DNA from: Leifsonia sp. Root227
Lineage (GTDB): Bacteria > Actinomycetota > Actinomycetes > Actinomycetales > Microbacteriaceae
Assembly (NCBI RefSeq): GCF_001428745.1
Contig: NZ_LMIO01000004.1
Location: forward strand, 186,001-250,000
Length of the DNA: 64,000 nucleotides
Reading direction: 5' to 3'
The translations under genes and the position numbers were made by a program. This document shows, in pieces, positions 30,391 to 39,220 of the stretch. The number at the start of each line of letters is the position of its first letter. Within the stretch, counting starts at the first letter, position 1. The notes beneath the pieces were generated by a model. The model ran no database searches and was not told the DNA's origin. It saw nothing but the letters and a program-made list of their open reading frames with translations.

Positions 30391-31582
30391 CCACCGCTCC
30401 CTTCTCTGTCCCGTTCTCCGCGCTCTCGTCGACCACGGCTCCCGCTTCGATCCGCACAGTGTGCGCTGTCAGCTCGCCTGGCACGTCGTCGAATACGGCC
30501 GCCGTGATGAGCACCTGCTCGTAACCCCCTACGGCGGTTGCGAGCATCCTACGCCTGGCCTGATCCAGCTCGGCGAACACGTCGTCGAGGATCAGAACGG
30601 GGTCACCGGTGTTCGACTCGCGGCGCAGCAGCTCGGCGGAGGCGAGCTTCAGCGCGAGCGCGAACGACCAGGACTCCCCATGGCTGGCGTACCCCTTGGC
30701 GGGGAGCCCGTTCAGTTCGAAGAGCACATCGTCACGGTGCGGCCCGATCAGGGTCAGTCCGCGATCGAGCTCTTTGCGGCGCACGGAGGCGAGGGCCTGC
30801 CGGAACGCATCGGTCGTGGCGACACCGGATGAGTCGGTTACGGAATCGGCCGACCCGGCATCGTCCGTGTCCTCGACCTCAGCTCCACGAATGGTCAGCA
30901 GCGGGATGAGCCGGGGATGATGATCGTCGCCGGCCACGGAGCGGTAGGCGTTGGTGAGCGGATCGGTGAGGCGCGCGATCAGGTCGAGCCGCGCATCCAC
31001 CAGTTCGGCACCCAGCGCGACCAGGCGCTCGTCCCAGATGTCGAGTGTTCCGAGCTGTCCGTCCTTGACTCCGGATGCGCGGGCCGACTTGAGCAGGGTG
31101 TTGCGCTGCTTGAGCACACGCTCGTAGTCGGCGAGCACTCCGGCGAACCGCGGATTCCGCTGCACGAGCAGTTGATCCACGAACCGGCGGCGGATGCTCG
31201 GCTCTCCGCGCACGAGGGCGAGGTCCTCCGGCGCGAACAGCACGCTCGAGAAGTAGCGGGGAAGCTCGCGGGTCTTGATCGCCGACCTGTTCACCTGCGC
31301 CCGGTTGGCGGACCCGCGGTTGAGCTGCAACTCCACCAGCAGTTCGCGGCCGTCGTGCTGGATGCGGGTGCGCACGACGGCGGACTCCGCATCCTTGCGA
31401 ATCATGGCCTGGTCGCTCGACACCCGATGCGACCCGAGGGTGCTCAGATAGCCGAGCGACTCGACCAGGTTCGTCTTGCCCTGGCCGTTGCGGCCGACGA
31501 AGAGGTTCGCGCCGGCCGCAAGCGGAACTTCCGCCGTGCGGTAGTTGCGGAAGTCGGTCAGGGAAAGATGTGTAACTCTCAA
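30383..31582 (-). CDS. recF: RecF recombination/replication repair ATPase
   Basis: The 399-residue SMC-like ATPase has Walker A GRNGQGKTN at about residues 29-37, a central arm, the signature region around SHGESWSFALALKLA and Walker B DPVLILDDVFAELD. It helps load RecA at single-strand gaps. The start codon is TTG at 31582, which places the first strand (RVTHLSLTDFRNY) at the N-terminus as in other RecF proteins. No strong ribosome site is visible. It lies six bases after gnd and overlaps dciA. Confidence 0.95.
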   Translation of the reverse strand: MRVTHLSLTDFRNYRTAEVPLAAGANLFVGRNGQGKTNLVESLGYLSTLGSHRVSSDQAMIRKDAESAVVRTRIQHDGRELLVELQLNRGSANRAQVNRSAIKTRELPRYFSSVLFAPEDLALVRGEPSIRRRFVDQLLVQRNPRFAGVLADYERVLKQRNTLLKSARASGVKDGQLGTLDIWDERLVALGAELVDARLDLIARLTDPLTNAYRSVAGDDHHPRLIPLLTIRGAEVEDTDDAGSADSVTDSSGVATTDAFRQALASVRRKELDRGLTLIGPHRDDVLFELNGLPAKGYASHGESWSFALALKLASAELLRRESNTGDPVLILDDVFAELDQARRRMLATAVGGYEQVLITAAVFDDVPGELTAHTVRIEAGAVVDESAENGTEKGAVDG

Positions 31583-31588
31583 AGAGGG

Positions 31589-32476
31589 TTAGTCCACGGC
31601 CTTCACGGCGTGGCCGCCGAACTGGTTGCGCAGCGCAGCTACGGCCTTCATCGCCGGCGAGTCCTCCTGGCGCGAAACGAAGCGCGCGAAGATCGAGGCG
31701 CTGATCGTGGGGACGGGCACGGCGTTCGCCAGAGCCTCCTCGACGGTCCAGCGACCCTCGCCGGAATCCTGCACGTAGCCTTCGATGTGCTCGAACTCCG
31801 GGTCCTGCTCCAGCGCGCGCACCAGCAGGTCGAGCAGCCAGGAGCGGACGACCGTTCCGCGCTGCCACGCCTTGAACGTGCCGGTGACATCCTTGACGAT
31901 GTCTTTGCGAGTGTCGAGGAGCTCATAGCCCTCGGCGTACGCCTGCATGAGCGCGTACTCGATGCCGTTGTGCACCATCTTGGCGTAGTGGCCTGCGCCG
32001 ACCTCGCCGACGTGGACGAAGCCCTCGTCGTGTGGGCCCTCCGGGCGCAGCGCGTCGAAGACCGGCATCACACGCTCGACCTGGGCGGCGCTGCCGCCGA
32101 CCATCAAGCCGTAGCCGTTGTCGAGACCCCAGACGCCGCCGGAGACACCCGCATCCATGAAGTCGATGCCCTTGGGGGCGAGCTGCTCCGAGTGCTTGAA
32201 GTCTTCCGTGAAGCGGGAGTTTCCTCCGTCGATCACCAGGTCGCCCTTTTCGAGCAGCGGCTCGAGGTCGGTGATCACGGCATCGGTGATCGCGCCGGCG
32301 GGGACCATGACCCACACGGTGCGCGGAGCGGGCAGCGCGGCGACGAGATCGGCGAGGGTGGCGACATCCGAAACCTCGGGGTTCGTGTCGTAGCCGGTCA
32401 CCTCGATGCCGTTCTTCTCGAGGCGGGCACGCATGTTGTTGCCCATTTTTCCGAGACCGACGAGGCCGATGTGCAT
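31589..32476 (-). CDS. gnd: 6-phosphogluconate dehydrogenase (decarboxylating), short form
   Basis: The 295-residue enzyme oxidises 6-phosphogluconate to ribulose 5-phosphate in the pentose phosphate pathway. It has a Rossmann start GLVGLGKMGNNM, the substrate-binding GVSGGVWGLDNGYGLMVGG motif and HVGEVGAGHYAKMVHNGIEYALM with the catalytic Lys. The length near 300 residues marks the short (GndA/YqeC-type) form, often NAD-preferring, rather than the 470-residue form. Its position between dnaN and recF is shared with Streptomyces. Co-factor preference is inference. Confidence 0.93.
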   Translation of the reverse strand: MHIGLVGLGKMGNNMRARLEKNGIEVTGYDTNPEVSDVATLADLVAALPAPRTVWVMVPAGAITDAVITDLEPLLEKGDLVIDGGNSRFTEDFKHSEQLAPKGIDFMDAGVSGGVWGLDNGYGLMVGGSAAQVERVMPVFDALRPEGPHDEGFVHVGEVGAGHYAKMVHNGIEYALMQAYAEGYELLDTRKDIVKDVTGTFKAWQRGTVVRSWLLDLLVRALEQDPEFEHIEGYVQDSGEGRWTVEEALANAVPVPTISASIFARFVSRQEDSPAMKAVAALRNQFGGHAVKAVD

Positions 32477-32511
32477 GATTGTCCTTCTTCTCTGTTCGAG
32501 CGGACGGCGGG

Positions 32512-33657
32512 TTACCTGAGCAGCAGGTTGGGCTGCAGGAGGTACTTGTAGTTGTCCGCGCCTGCCTGGTCCTTCGATGTCTGGCTCGTGATCAGAACAG
32601 GACCCGGCTTGTTGGGGTTTTCGGTCTTGGTGAAGGAAATGCGCACGAATTCCGAGTGCACGGCACCGAGACCATCGAGCAGGAACTGCGGCTTCAACGA
32701 AACCACCGTTTCCTGGCCAGTGAGGAGAGCGTCGATGCTCTCGGATGCTTGAGCCTGCTCCGAGCCGATGGCCTCCAGGGTGAGGCCGTCTGCTGAGAAG
32801 GTGTAACGGAGGGCGGCCTCACGCTCGAGCACGAGGGCGACGCGCCTGGTCGCTTCGATGAGCTCGGCGGTGTTCACGACCGCATAGTTGTCGACCTGCT
32901 CGGGGAAGAGCCGGCGCACGGGTGGGAAGTTGCCCTTGATGAGCAGTGAGGTCACGGTCTTCTTGTCCGCGGTGAACGCGATGAGCTCGCGGTCGTCGCG
33001 GTTCGTGATCGAGACGGCGATCGTTCCGCTGTGACCGAGCGTCTTGCCGATCTCGGTGAGGGTGCGCGCAGGCACGAGCGCGGTGACGGGCTCCCCGGAG
33101 GTGGTGCCGTTGTCCCAGTTGATCTCCCTGACAGCCACCCGGTAGCGGTCGGTGGCCACCAGGCCGAGGGTGTTGTCTCCGACTTCGAGCTGGACGCCGG
33201 TGATGACGGGCGTGACATCGTCTCTGGATGCGGCGACACCCACCTGGGCGACGGCCTCCGCGAATTCTTCAGCAGGAACGAGGCCGGCCTGGCCGCTCAC
33301 CTGCGGAATGCTCGGATATTCCTCGACGGGCATGGAGAGCAGCGTGAAGTTCGCGGATCCGGCGCGAACGACGATCTTGGACTCTTCGGTGGAGAACTGC
33401 ACCGGTGCGTTGGGAAGTTTCGCCGCGATCTCGGCGAGCAGGCGACCGGAGACCAGCACGCGACCTGGTTCCTCGACCTCGGCGGCGATCTCCGTCTGCG
33501 CAGAGACCTCGTAGTCGAACGACGAGAGCTGCAGTCCTGTGTCGGTCGTCTCGATCAGCACACCACTCAGGATGGGGAGAGTCGTCCTCTGGGGAAGGAG
33601 CTTCACGGCGAAGGAGACGGCTTCACTGAATACATCCCGGTTGGCTTGGAACTTCAC
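32512..33657 (-). CDS. dnaN: DNA polymerase III beta sliding clamp
   Basis: The 381-residue clamp protein has the usual three-domain pattern and starts VKFQANRDVFSEAVSFAVKLLP. Conserved parts include RTTLPILSGVLIE, DRYRVAVRE and the closing region PVLITSQTSKDQ before YKYLLQPNLLLR. It dimerises around DNA and tethers the polymerase. The GTG at 33657 has AGAGGTGA just upstream. A longer frame of 62 codons upstream runs into oriC and is not protein-like. dnaN is the first gene on its side of the origin. Confidence 0.96.
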   Translation of the reverse strand: MKFQANRDVFSEAVSFAVKLLPQRTTLPILSGVLIETTDTGLQLSSFDYEVSAQTEIAAEVEEPGRVLVSGRLLAEIAAKLPNAPVQFSTEESKIVVRAGSANFTLLSMPVEEYPSIPQVSGQAGLVPAEEFAEAVAQVGVAASRDDVTPVITGVQLEVGDNTLGLVATDRYRVAVREINWDNGTTSGEPVTALVPARTLTEIGKTLGHSGTIAVSITNRDDRELIAFTADKKTVTSLLIKGNFPPVRRLFPEQVDNYAVVNTAELIEATRRVALVLEREAALRYTFSADGLTLEAIGSEQAQASESIDALLTGQETVVSLKPQFLLDGLGAVHSEFVRISFTKTENPNKPGPVLITSQTSKDQAGADNYKYLLQPNLLLR

Positions 33658-33774
33658 GAAGTCACCTCTGTCGTCGGCGGGAAATGGATCGTGACAAATC
33701 CTAGCGCTTGCCTCTGCCGCGAATAATTGTGATTCGAGCGATCGGGGTTCAGGTTGTCGGCCTCCCCATTCAGA

Positions 33775-34047
33775 AGACTTAATGATTAATGGTGTTAACC
33801 GCTGTGGAAACTGTGGATAACTCTGTCGAGACCAGTCGATCACTGGGAACTACACGTTTGTGACTTGTTGATGACCTGGGGATTCCTGTTGTTTGCAGGG
33901 GAAGTGGTCTGTGCCGAGGTTGGCCTCCATTCACAGGCATCCATGATTCGTCCCCATTAACGGGTCGGCTTTCCTACACTTCTCCACAAGTTATCCACAG
34001 GTGTTAATAATCCGCTGTCCCCACTCTGGGGACAGATATGTGGATAA
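33775..34047. other. oriC: chromosomal replication origin (oriC) in the dnaN-dnaA spacer
   Basis: The 492-base dnaN-dnaA spacer holds perfect DnaA boxes at 33812-33820 (minus), 33991-33999 (plus) and 34039-34047 (minus). Weaker boxes lie at 33803-33811, 33927-33935 and 33980-33988. An AT-rich stretch at 33775-33800 (ACTTAATGATTAATGG and GTTAACC) is the best candidate for the unwinding element. TGTTAATAA at 34002-34010 is shared with the cluster at 19.6-19.7 kb. Genes on both sides point away from this spacer. The boundaries are set by the outermost elements and are approximate. Confidence 0.88.
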
Positions 34048-34149
34048 CTCGACGCGATGGATGCGCATCCCTAGGCCGCCTCGAGCGTGTCGCGGGCGCC
34101 TGGAACGGCCGCTCCTCGCATCCGGAGTGTGCGAGGGAGCAGAGAACGG

Positions 34150-35574
34150 CTACTTGCTGTAGCGGTGGTTCTGCTTGATGCGGCTGGTGAGCTCTGTGAC
34201 CTGGTTGTAGATCGAGCGGCGTTCTTTCATGAGCTCGCTGATCTTCTTGTTGGCGTACATCACGGTTGTGTGGTCGCGATTGCCGAACAGCTGCCCGATC
34301 TTCGGCAGGGAGAGGTTGGTGAGCTCGCGGCAGAGGTACATAGCGATCTGACGCGCGGTGGCGACCGCCTGCGAGCGGCTCGAACCGTAGAGGTCGTCGA
34401 CGGTGAGTTTGAAGTAGTCGGCGGTGTTGGTGATGATGTCGGTCGGCGCGATCACGTTGTCGTCGTCGAGCGTGATGAGGTCTTTGAGCACGGTCTGCAC
34501 GAGCGGCATGTCGACCGGTGTGCGGTTGAGGCTCGCGAACGCGGTGACCCGGATGAGGGTGCCTTCGAGCTCACGGATGTTGCTCGACACCTTGGTCGCC
34601 ATGAACTCGAGGATGTCGTCCGGCACCTGGATCTTCTCGCTCTGTGCCTTCTTGCGGAGGATCGCGATGCGGGTCTCGAGGTCGGGCACCTGCACATCGG
34701 TGATGAGGCCCCACTCGAAGCGGGATCGCATCCTGTCTTCGAAGCCGGTGAGGAGCTTGGGCGGCAAGTCGCTCGTGATCACGACCTGCTTGTTGTGGTC
34801 GTGCAGCGTGTTGAAGGTGTGGAAGAACGCCTCCTGCGTCTCGACCGCTCTCTGCAGGAACTGGATGTCGTCGATCAGGAGGATATCGATGTTGCGGTAC
34901 CTCGCCTGGAAGGACGATCCGCGGTTGTTGGCGATCGAGTTGATGAAGTCGTTCGTGAACTCCTCACTACTGACGTAGCGCACCCGGATGCCCGGGTACA
35001 GGCTCATCGCGTAGTGGCCGATGGCGTGCAGGAGGTGCGTCTTGCCGAGGCCGGAGTCGCCGTAGATGAAGAGCGGGTTGTACGCCTTGGCCGGAGCTTC
35101 GGCGACCGCGACCGCTGCGGCGTGTGCGAAGCGGTTCGACTGGCCGATAACGAAGTTGTCGAAGCTGTACTTGGGGTTGAGGCGGGTGTCGTTGTTGCGC
35201 GGGGGCGCCGTGATCTCGACCGGAGGGGCGACCATCGGCGCCGGCGACTCGATGTATGCGGCGTTGGCCGGCTCGGTGGGGCCCGCCATCGTCTCCTGCT
35301 GGATCTCCGGGTTGACCACGATCGCGAAGGTGTTGACCGCGAGCGACTCATCGAGGCCGCCGATCGCATTGAGCAGGGGGACGCGGCTGCGCTGTTCGAT
35401 CATCCCCCGGGTGAACTCGTTCGGGACCTCCAGGTAGAAGGTTCCGGCCATGATGCCTTTGGGCTCGACCAGACTGAGGAATCCGTGCAGCTGCGGGGTG
35501 ATGCGGTCGTCGGTCTCCAAGGAATCGAGCACCGTTTGCCATGCCGCAGAAATGGACTCTTCGCCGCCTGCCAT
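34150..35574 (-). CDS. dnaA: DnaA chromosomal replication initiator
   Basis: The 474-residue initiator has a domain I start (ESISAAWQTVLDSL), a Pro/Glu-rich domain II linker (about 95-140), an AAA+ domain III with GDSGLGKTH (Walker A), LLIDDIQFL (Walker B) and the RxRFEWG arginine region, and a domain IV DNA-binding region ending with the signature NRDHTTVMYANKKI. I chose the ATG at 35574, which follows GGGGA at about 35579-35583. The frame is open for a further 76 codons that read through DnaA boxes and are not protein-like. The upstream box cluster at 35.7-35.9 kb suggests autoregulation. Confidence 0.97.
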   Translation of the reverse strand: MAGGEESISAAWQTVLDSLETDDRITPQLHGFLSLVEPKGIMAGTFYLEVPNEFTRGMIEQRSRVPLLNAIGGLDESLAVNTFAIVVNPEIQQETMAGPTEPANAAYIESPAPMVAPPVEITAPPRNNDTRLNPKYSFDNFVIGQSNRFAHAAAVAVAEAPAKAYNPLFIYGDSGLGKTHLLHAIGHYAMSLYPGIRVRYVSSEEFTNDFINSIANNRGSSFQARYRNIDILLIDDIQFLQRAVETQEAFFHTFNTLHDHNKQVVITSDLPPKLLTGFEDRMRSRFEWGLITDVQVPDLETRIAILRKKAQSEKIQVPDDILEFMATKVSSNIRELEGTLIRVTAFASLNRTPVDMPLVQTVLKDLITLDDDNVIAPTDIITNTADYFKLTVDDLYGSSRSQAVATARQIAMYLCRELTNLSLPKIGQLFGNRDHTTVMYANKKISELMKERRSIYNQVTELTSRIKQNHRYSK

Positions 35575-35677
35575 CGTTCCCCGTATTCGTCTCGTGTGGA
35601 TGCGGTCAACCGATGGAGCGCAGTCGACTCCGTCGTCGTCGTGTCCATCGGGTCGGCCGCGCGTGCGCTGCCGGAAG

Positions 35678-35857
35678 GTATTCACAGGGTTATCCACCGC
35701 CGTGTGTCCAATACCGTAGCGATCTCCGGCCGATTTTGGGATGGGCTGGGGATAACTTTGGTCCTCACGGTAACTTGTCCACAGGTTGTGGATCAAATTC
35801 ATTTGCGGGCATACGGCGGCGCGTCGCTCCTCAGGTTCCTCCCATTCCTGTGCATAA
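35678..35857. other. DnaA-box cluster in the dnaA-rpmH spacer
   Basis: The 444-base spacer upstream of dnaA holds a TTATGCACA box at 35849-35857 (minus). One- or two-mismatch boxes lie at 35678-35686 (GTATTCACA), 35690-35698 (TTATCCACC), 35747-35755 (minus, TTATCCCCA), 35775-35783 (TTGTCCACA) and 35787-35795 (minus). Such sites would let DnaA repress its own promoter, and they may form a second half of the origin. The rpmH promoter lies just to the right. Confidence 0.7.
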
Positions 35858-35880
35858 TCATTGGATTTGTCTCGGCTGGT

Positions 35881-35909
35881 TTGACCTCATCCCCCTGAGG
35901 TCGTAGTTT
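35881..35909 (+). promoter_or_regulatory. putative rpmH promoter
   Basis: TTGACC at 35881-35886 and TAGTTT at 35904-35909 are separated by 17 bases, close to the housekeeping consensus. The box pair lies 110 bases upstream of the rpmH start and 24 bases from the nearest DnaA box. A second TTGACT at 35917 lacks a matching -10. Confidence 0.5.
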
Positions 35910-36018
35910 TAATCAGTTGACTTCAGCCGTTTTGGCTGCCCAAAAACTTTTCACGGCCTCCCCGTGCTGGATCTTGCATCAGCACCGGCCTGTTAAGAGA
36001 CCACACGGAGATAGAGAT

Positions 36019-36156
36019 ATGAGCAAGAGAACCTTCCAGCCGAACAACCGCAAGCGTGCGAAGACCCACGGCTTCCGTCTGCGTATGCGCACCCGTGCGG
36101 GTCGCGCGATCCTCGCTGCTCGCCGCAGCAAGGGCCGCACGAAGCTCTCGGCTTAG
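36019..36156 (+). CDS. rpmH: ribosomal protein L34
   Basis: The 45-residue basic protein has the invariant L34 sequence start [19 protein letters not shown], then [19 protein letters not shown]. It is a small component of the 50S subunit. It opens the rpmH-rnpA-yidD-yidC-khpB-rsmG operon reading away from oriC. The ATG at 36019 has GGAGATAGAG upstream. rnpA starts nine bases after the stop. Confidence 0.98.
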   Translation: MSKRTFQPNNRKRAKTHGFRLRMRTRAGRAILAARRSKGRTKLSA

Positions 36157-36165
36157 CCTTCACCG

Positions 36166-36519
36166 GTGCTCGCCAAAGCCAATCGCATCACGCGGGGGGC
36201 GGACTACAAGGCGACTGTGCGTCGCGGGACTCGCTTCACCGGAGCGAATACCGTGACGTACATCCGTCGCAGTCCGGACCCGGATGTGGTGCGATTCGGC
36301 TTTATCGTGGGCAAGACCGTCGGGATCGCCGTGAGGCGCAATCTCGTGCGCCGGAGGTTGAAGGCCGTGGCGCACGAGGTACTCCCCCGGCTCACGCCGG
36401 GGACCGACATCGTGGTCAGGGCTTTGCCAGCGTCCACTCAAGCGGAGTGGGCTACCCTGCACGAAGAGATCTCCGCAGCAATCAGCCGATTCACCAGTAG
36501 AGGCAACGTCCGTCGATGA
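36166..36519 (+). CDS. rnpA: ribonuclease P protein component
   Basis: The 117-residue basic protein assists the RNase P RNA in 5' tRNA processing. It carries the RNR signature region (GIAVRRNLVRRRLKAVAHEVLP) and an N-terminal ANRITRGADYKATVRRG. The start is GTG at 36166. The stop overlaps the yidD ATG in an ATGA junction. Confidence 0.95.
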   Translation: MLAKANRITRGADYKATVRRGTRFTGANTVTYIRRSPDPDVVRFGFIVGKTVGIAVRRNLVRRRLKAVAHEVLPRLTPGTDIVVRALPASTQAEWATLHEEISAAISRFTSRGNVRR

Positions 36520-36827
36520 ACACCGCATTCACTGCAGTGCTCCTTCTTCCGCGGAACTGTGCCGTTTTACTGCTTCGGGCGTATCGCGCGGTCATCTCAC
36601 CTCTCTACGGAGACGTCTGCCGGTATTACCCGTCCTGTTCCGCGTACGCGTTGCAGGCCATCCAGGAGCACGGACTCGCGATCGGGACCGTGCTCGGTGT
36701 TCGCCGAATCGCCCGCTGCCACCCGTGGGCCGCGGGCGGGGTCGATGATGTCCCCCTCAAGAAGAAGCGTCGCTATCGGGTGACACCGTTCGGATTCGTC
36801 GTCGCCACAAGCCAGGGAAAGGCCTAG
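36516..36827 (+). CDS. yidD: YidD membrane protein insertion efficiency factor
   Basis: The 103-residue protein contains the conserved YidD core: RAYRAVISPLYGDVCRYYPSCSAYALQAIQEHG, then RIARCHPWAAGGVDDVP, with three cysteines in the family positions. It helps the YidC insertase. The N-terminal segment is amphipathic. The ATG overlaps the rnpA stop and yidC follows after seven bases. Confidence 0.94.
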   Translation: MNTAFTAVLLLPRNCAVLLLRAYRAVISPLYGDVCRYYPSCSAYALQAIQEHGLAIGTVLGVRRIARCHPWAAGGVDDVPLKKKRRYRVTPFGFVVATSQGKA

Positions 36828-36834
36828 CAACAAC

Positions 36835-37797
36835 ATGGACATCATCGGCACGATTCTGTGGCCCATCAAGTGGGTCGTGGAGCTCATCCTCGTTGCCTTC
36901 CACTGGCTTTTCACGCAGATCGGCCTGGACCCGGCCGCCGGGATCACCTGGGTGCTGTCGATCGTCGGCTTGACGGTCGTGGTGCGCGCTGCGCTCATCC
37001 CGATCTTCGTTCGCCAGATCAAGAACCAGCGACGGATGCTCGAGATCGCGCCGCAGCTGAAGAAGATCCAGGAGAAGTACAAGGGCAAGAAGGACCAGTT
37101 CTCGCGTGAGGCCATGTCCCGCGAGACGATGGAGCTCTATAAGAAGACCGGCACCAACCCGCTGAGTTCCTGCCTCCCGCTCCTCCTCCAGATGCCCGTG
37201 TTCTTCAGCCTCTTCCAGGTGCTGAACGGTGCGCAGGGCGGTCACGCCGGCGTCGGCCCGCTGAACGCGGTGCTCGCAAAGCAATTCGGCGGCGCGACGC
37301 TGTTCGGTGTCGCTCCCCTGCACCAGAGCTTCCAGGGCGCGATGAATGCGCACCCGCAGCAGGTGGCCGTCATGGTCATCGCCGCGGTGATGGTCGTGCT
37401 GATGACCGGTTCGCAGTTCCTCACGCAGTTGCAGATCGTCTCCAAGAACATGTCACCGGAGACCAAGGCGAGCCCCCAGTTCAAGCAGCAGCGCATCCTG
37501 CTGTACTTGCTCCCCTTCGTCTTCCTCTTCTCGGGTTTCGCCTTCCCGCTCGGCGTCATGTTCTACTGGCTCACCTCGAACCTCTGGACCATGGGCCAGC
37601 AGTTCCTCGTCATCCGCAACATGCCGACTCCTGGGTCGGATGCGGCCAAGGCTCGCGAGGCTCGCCTTGCTCGTAAGGGCAAGCTCGTGCAGGAAGACGG
37701 CGCCGTCGTCCTCACTGTCGAAGAGGCCCCCAAGAAGACCACGCAGCGAGTTCAGCCTGTGAGCAAGAACCGCGCCAAGAAGCAGGCCGGAAACTAG
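36835..37797 (+). CDS. yidC: YidC/Oxa1 membrane protein insertase
   Basis: The 320-residue protein has five hydrophobic segments: about residues 10-30, 35-60, 115-135, 180-200 and 220-245. The Oxa1 core includes the helix around VVRAALIPIFVRQIKNQRRM with the conserved Arg, then NPLSSCLPLLLQMPVFFSLF. It inserts proteins into the membrane alone or with Sec. The C-terminal 60 residues are basic, suited to ribosome contact. khpB follows after 13 bases in the same operon. Confidence 0.96.
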   Translation: MDIIGTILWPIKWVVELILVAFHWLFTQIGLDPAAGITWVLSIVGLTVVVRAALIPIFVRQIKNQRRMLEIAPQLKKIQEKYKGKKDQFSREAMSRETMELYKKTGTNPLSSCLPLLLQMPVFFSLFQVLNGAQGGHAGVGPLNAVLAKQFGGATLFGVAPLHQSFQGAMNAHPQQVAVMVIAAVMVVLMTGSQFLTQLQIVSKNMSPETKASPQFKQQRILLYLLPFVFLFSGFAFPLGVMFYWLTSNLWTMGQQFLVIRNMPTPGSDAAKAREARLARKGKLVQEDGAVVLTVEEAPKKTTQRVQPVSKNRAKKQAGN

Positions 37798-37810
37798 TAG
37801 GGAATCCAGA

Positions 37811-38425
37811 ATGACCGATGTGCAGCAGACCGAATCCGTCGTCGAGCCGGTGGTGACCGAGGATTCGGCTTCCGAGGCTTCGTTCGCCGGCGCCACCGAG
37901 GGTTCGCCGGAGGCCCAGGTTCTCGACGCCGGTGCGTCCGAAGGCCGCGAATACGCGGAGCCGACCGCCGCGCAGCTGGACCAGGAAGGCGACATCGCCG
38001 CCGACTACATCGAGGAACTTCTCGACATCGCCGACATCGACGGTGACATCGACATCGACGCTCGTAACGGACGCTCGTACATCTCGGTCAACGCTGACGA
38101 GAACGCCAACCTCCGTCTCCTCTCGAAGCCGGACACGGTAACGGCGCTGCAGGAGCTGACACGTCTCGCAGTGCAGAACAAGACGGGTTCGTTCTCCCGC
38201 CTGATCCTGGACATCGCGGGTTCGCGCGACGCCCGCCAGGCAGAGCTGGCAACGCTCGTCGACCACGCCATTTCGCGCATCGAGGAAGGCGCCGCTCAGG
38301 CTGCTCTCCCGGCGATGTCTTCGTACGAGCGCAAGCTCGTCCACGACATCGTGTCGGAGCGTGGCTTTGTGTCGAACTCGCAGGGCGAGGGCCGCGACCG
38401 CCACACGGTCATCACAAAGGCGTAG
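37811..38425 (+). CDS. khpB: KhpB/Jag-like R3H domain RNA-binding protein
   Basis: The 204-residue protein has an acidic, Ser-rich N-terminal 60 residues, a KH-like domain (about 60-130, with very acidic DIADIDGDIDIDARNG) and a C-terminal R3H domain (about 135-204) with the core SSYERKLVHDIVSE and a terminal TVITKA. Relatives bind RNA and affect division and cell length. The stop codon lies at the left edge of the first parS site. Confidence 0.92.
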   Translation: MTDVQQTESVVEPVVTEDSASEASFAGATEGSPEAQVLDAGASEGREYAEPTAAQLDQEGDIAADYIEELLDIADIDGDIDIDARNGRSYISVNADENANLRLLSKPDTVTALQELTRLAVQNKTGSFSRLILDIAGSRDARQAELATLVDHAISRIEEGAAQAALPAMSSYERKLVHDIVSERGFVSNSQGEGRDRHTVITKA

Positions 38426-38439
38426 TTTCACGTGGAACG
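38424..38439. promoter_or_regulatory. parS site 1
   Basis: AGTTTCACGTGGAACG matches the palindromic ParB-binding consensus (TGTTTCACGTGAAACA) in 13 of the central 14 bases. It lies between the khpB stop and the rsmG start. Confidence 0.85.
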
Positions 38440-38451
38440 GTGGGGTTCGCG

Positions 38452-39081
38452 GTGAATGACGCCCTCGAAGTCGAGCCGGCTGCCGCCGCTGGTCTTTTCG
38501 GTCCGCAGATTGAGGTGGCCCGCAGGTTCACGGCCAACCTGGCTTCGCAGGGTGAAGAGCGTGGACTTATCGGTCCGCTCGAACTCCCCCGTCTGTGGTC
38601 CCGCCACATCCTGAACAGCGCAATCGTCGCTCCCCTCCTCCGCGCTGGACGTGTCGGGGACATCGGGAGCGGCGCCGGACTCCCGGGCCTGGTACTCGCT
38701 ATCGCGCGTCCGGATGTCTCGTTCGTTCTCATCGAGCCGATGGAGCGTCGCGTCGCCTGGCTCAACGAGCAGGTCGCGGAGCTCGGCCTCACCAACGTGG
38801 ATGTGATCAGAGCCCGTGCCGAAGACGTCCGCCTGGATGTTGCACTCGACCAGGTGACCGCCCGCGCGGTGAGCGCGTTCCGCAAGCTCCTCCCCCTCAC
38901 CGCTCCCCTGCTCCGAGATGGCGGTGAACTCGTCCTGATGAAGGGCGCTGCCGCTCAGGCCGAGGTGGATGGGGCGACGAAGGAGATTCGCAAGTATAAA
39001 GTGCACGAAATCCAGGTTTTGACCCTTGGTCAGGACGTTCTGGACGAGGTCACGAGGGTGATTCGCGCGACCGTTCGCTAG
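38452..39081 (+). CDS. rsmG: 16S rRNA (guanine-N7) methyltransferase RsmG (GidB)
   Basis: The 209-residue SAM-dependent enzyme methylates G527 of 16S rRNA. It has the methyltransferase motif I DIGSGAGLPGLVLA (near residue 68), then FVLIEPMERRVAWL and ITAPLL-like motif parts (LPLTAPLLRDGGELVLMKG). Loss of RsmG gives low-level streptomycin resistance in other bacteria. I prefer the GTG at 38452, which follows GGTGGGG by six bases. A GTG at 38440 is possible and would start directly after parS site 1. It closes the rpmH operon. Confidence 0.94.
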   Translation: MNDALEVEPAAAAGLFGPQIEVARRFTANLASQGEERGLIGPLELPRLWSRHILNSAIVAPLLRAGRVGDIGSGAGLPGLVLAIARPDVSFVLIEPMERRVAWLNEQVAELGLTNVDVIRARAEDVRLDVALDQVTARAVSAFRKLLPLTAPLLRDGGELVLMKGAAAQAEVDGATKEIRKYKVHEIQVLTLGQDVLDEVTRVIRATVR

Positions 39082-39204
39082 CTTGAGGCGCTTAGGATCG
39101 CTCCTGTGGCGCTGAAGCGTGCGAGTTTTCGGGTGTTTATACCCTGAGTATGAGCCATATGAGGGCAGTTCACTGCCCGGAATGGACGCACGGGCGGCGG
39201 TTGG

Positions 39205-39220
39205 TGTTTCACGTGGAACG
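39205..39220. promoter_or_regulatory. parS site 2
   Basis: TGTTTCACGTGGAACG matches the parS consensus in 13 of the central 14 bases, with the same A-to-G change as site 1. Confidence 0.85.

Noticed and set aside
35575..35802. N-terminal extension of dnaA by 76 codons
   Set aside because: It reads through DnaA boxes and lacks DnaA similarity; the ATG at 35574 has a ribosome site.
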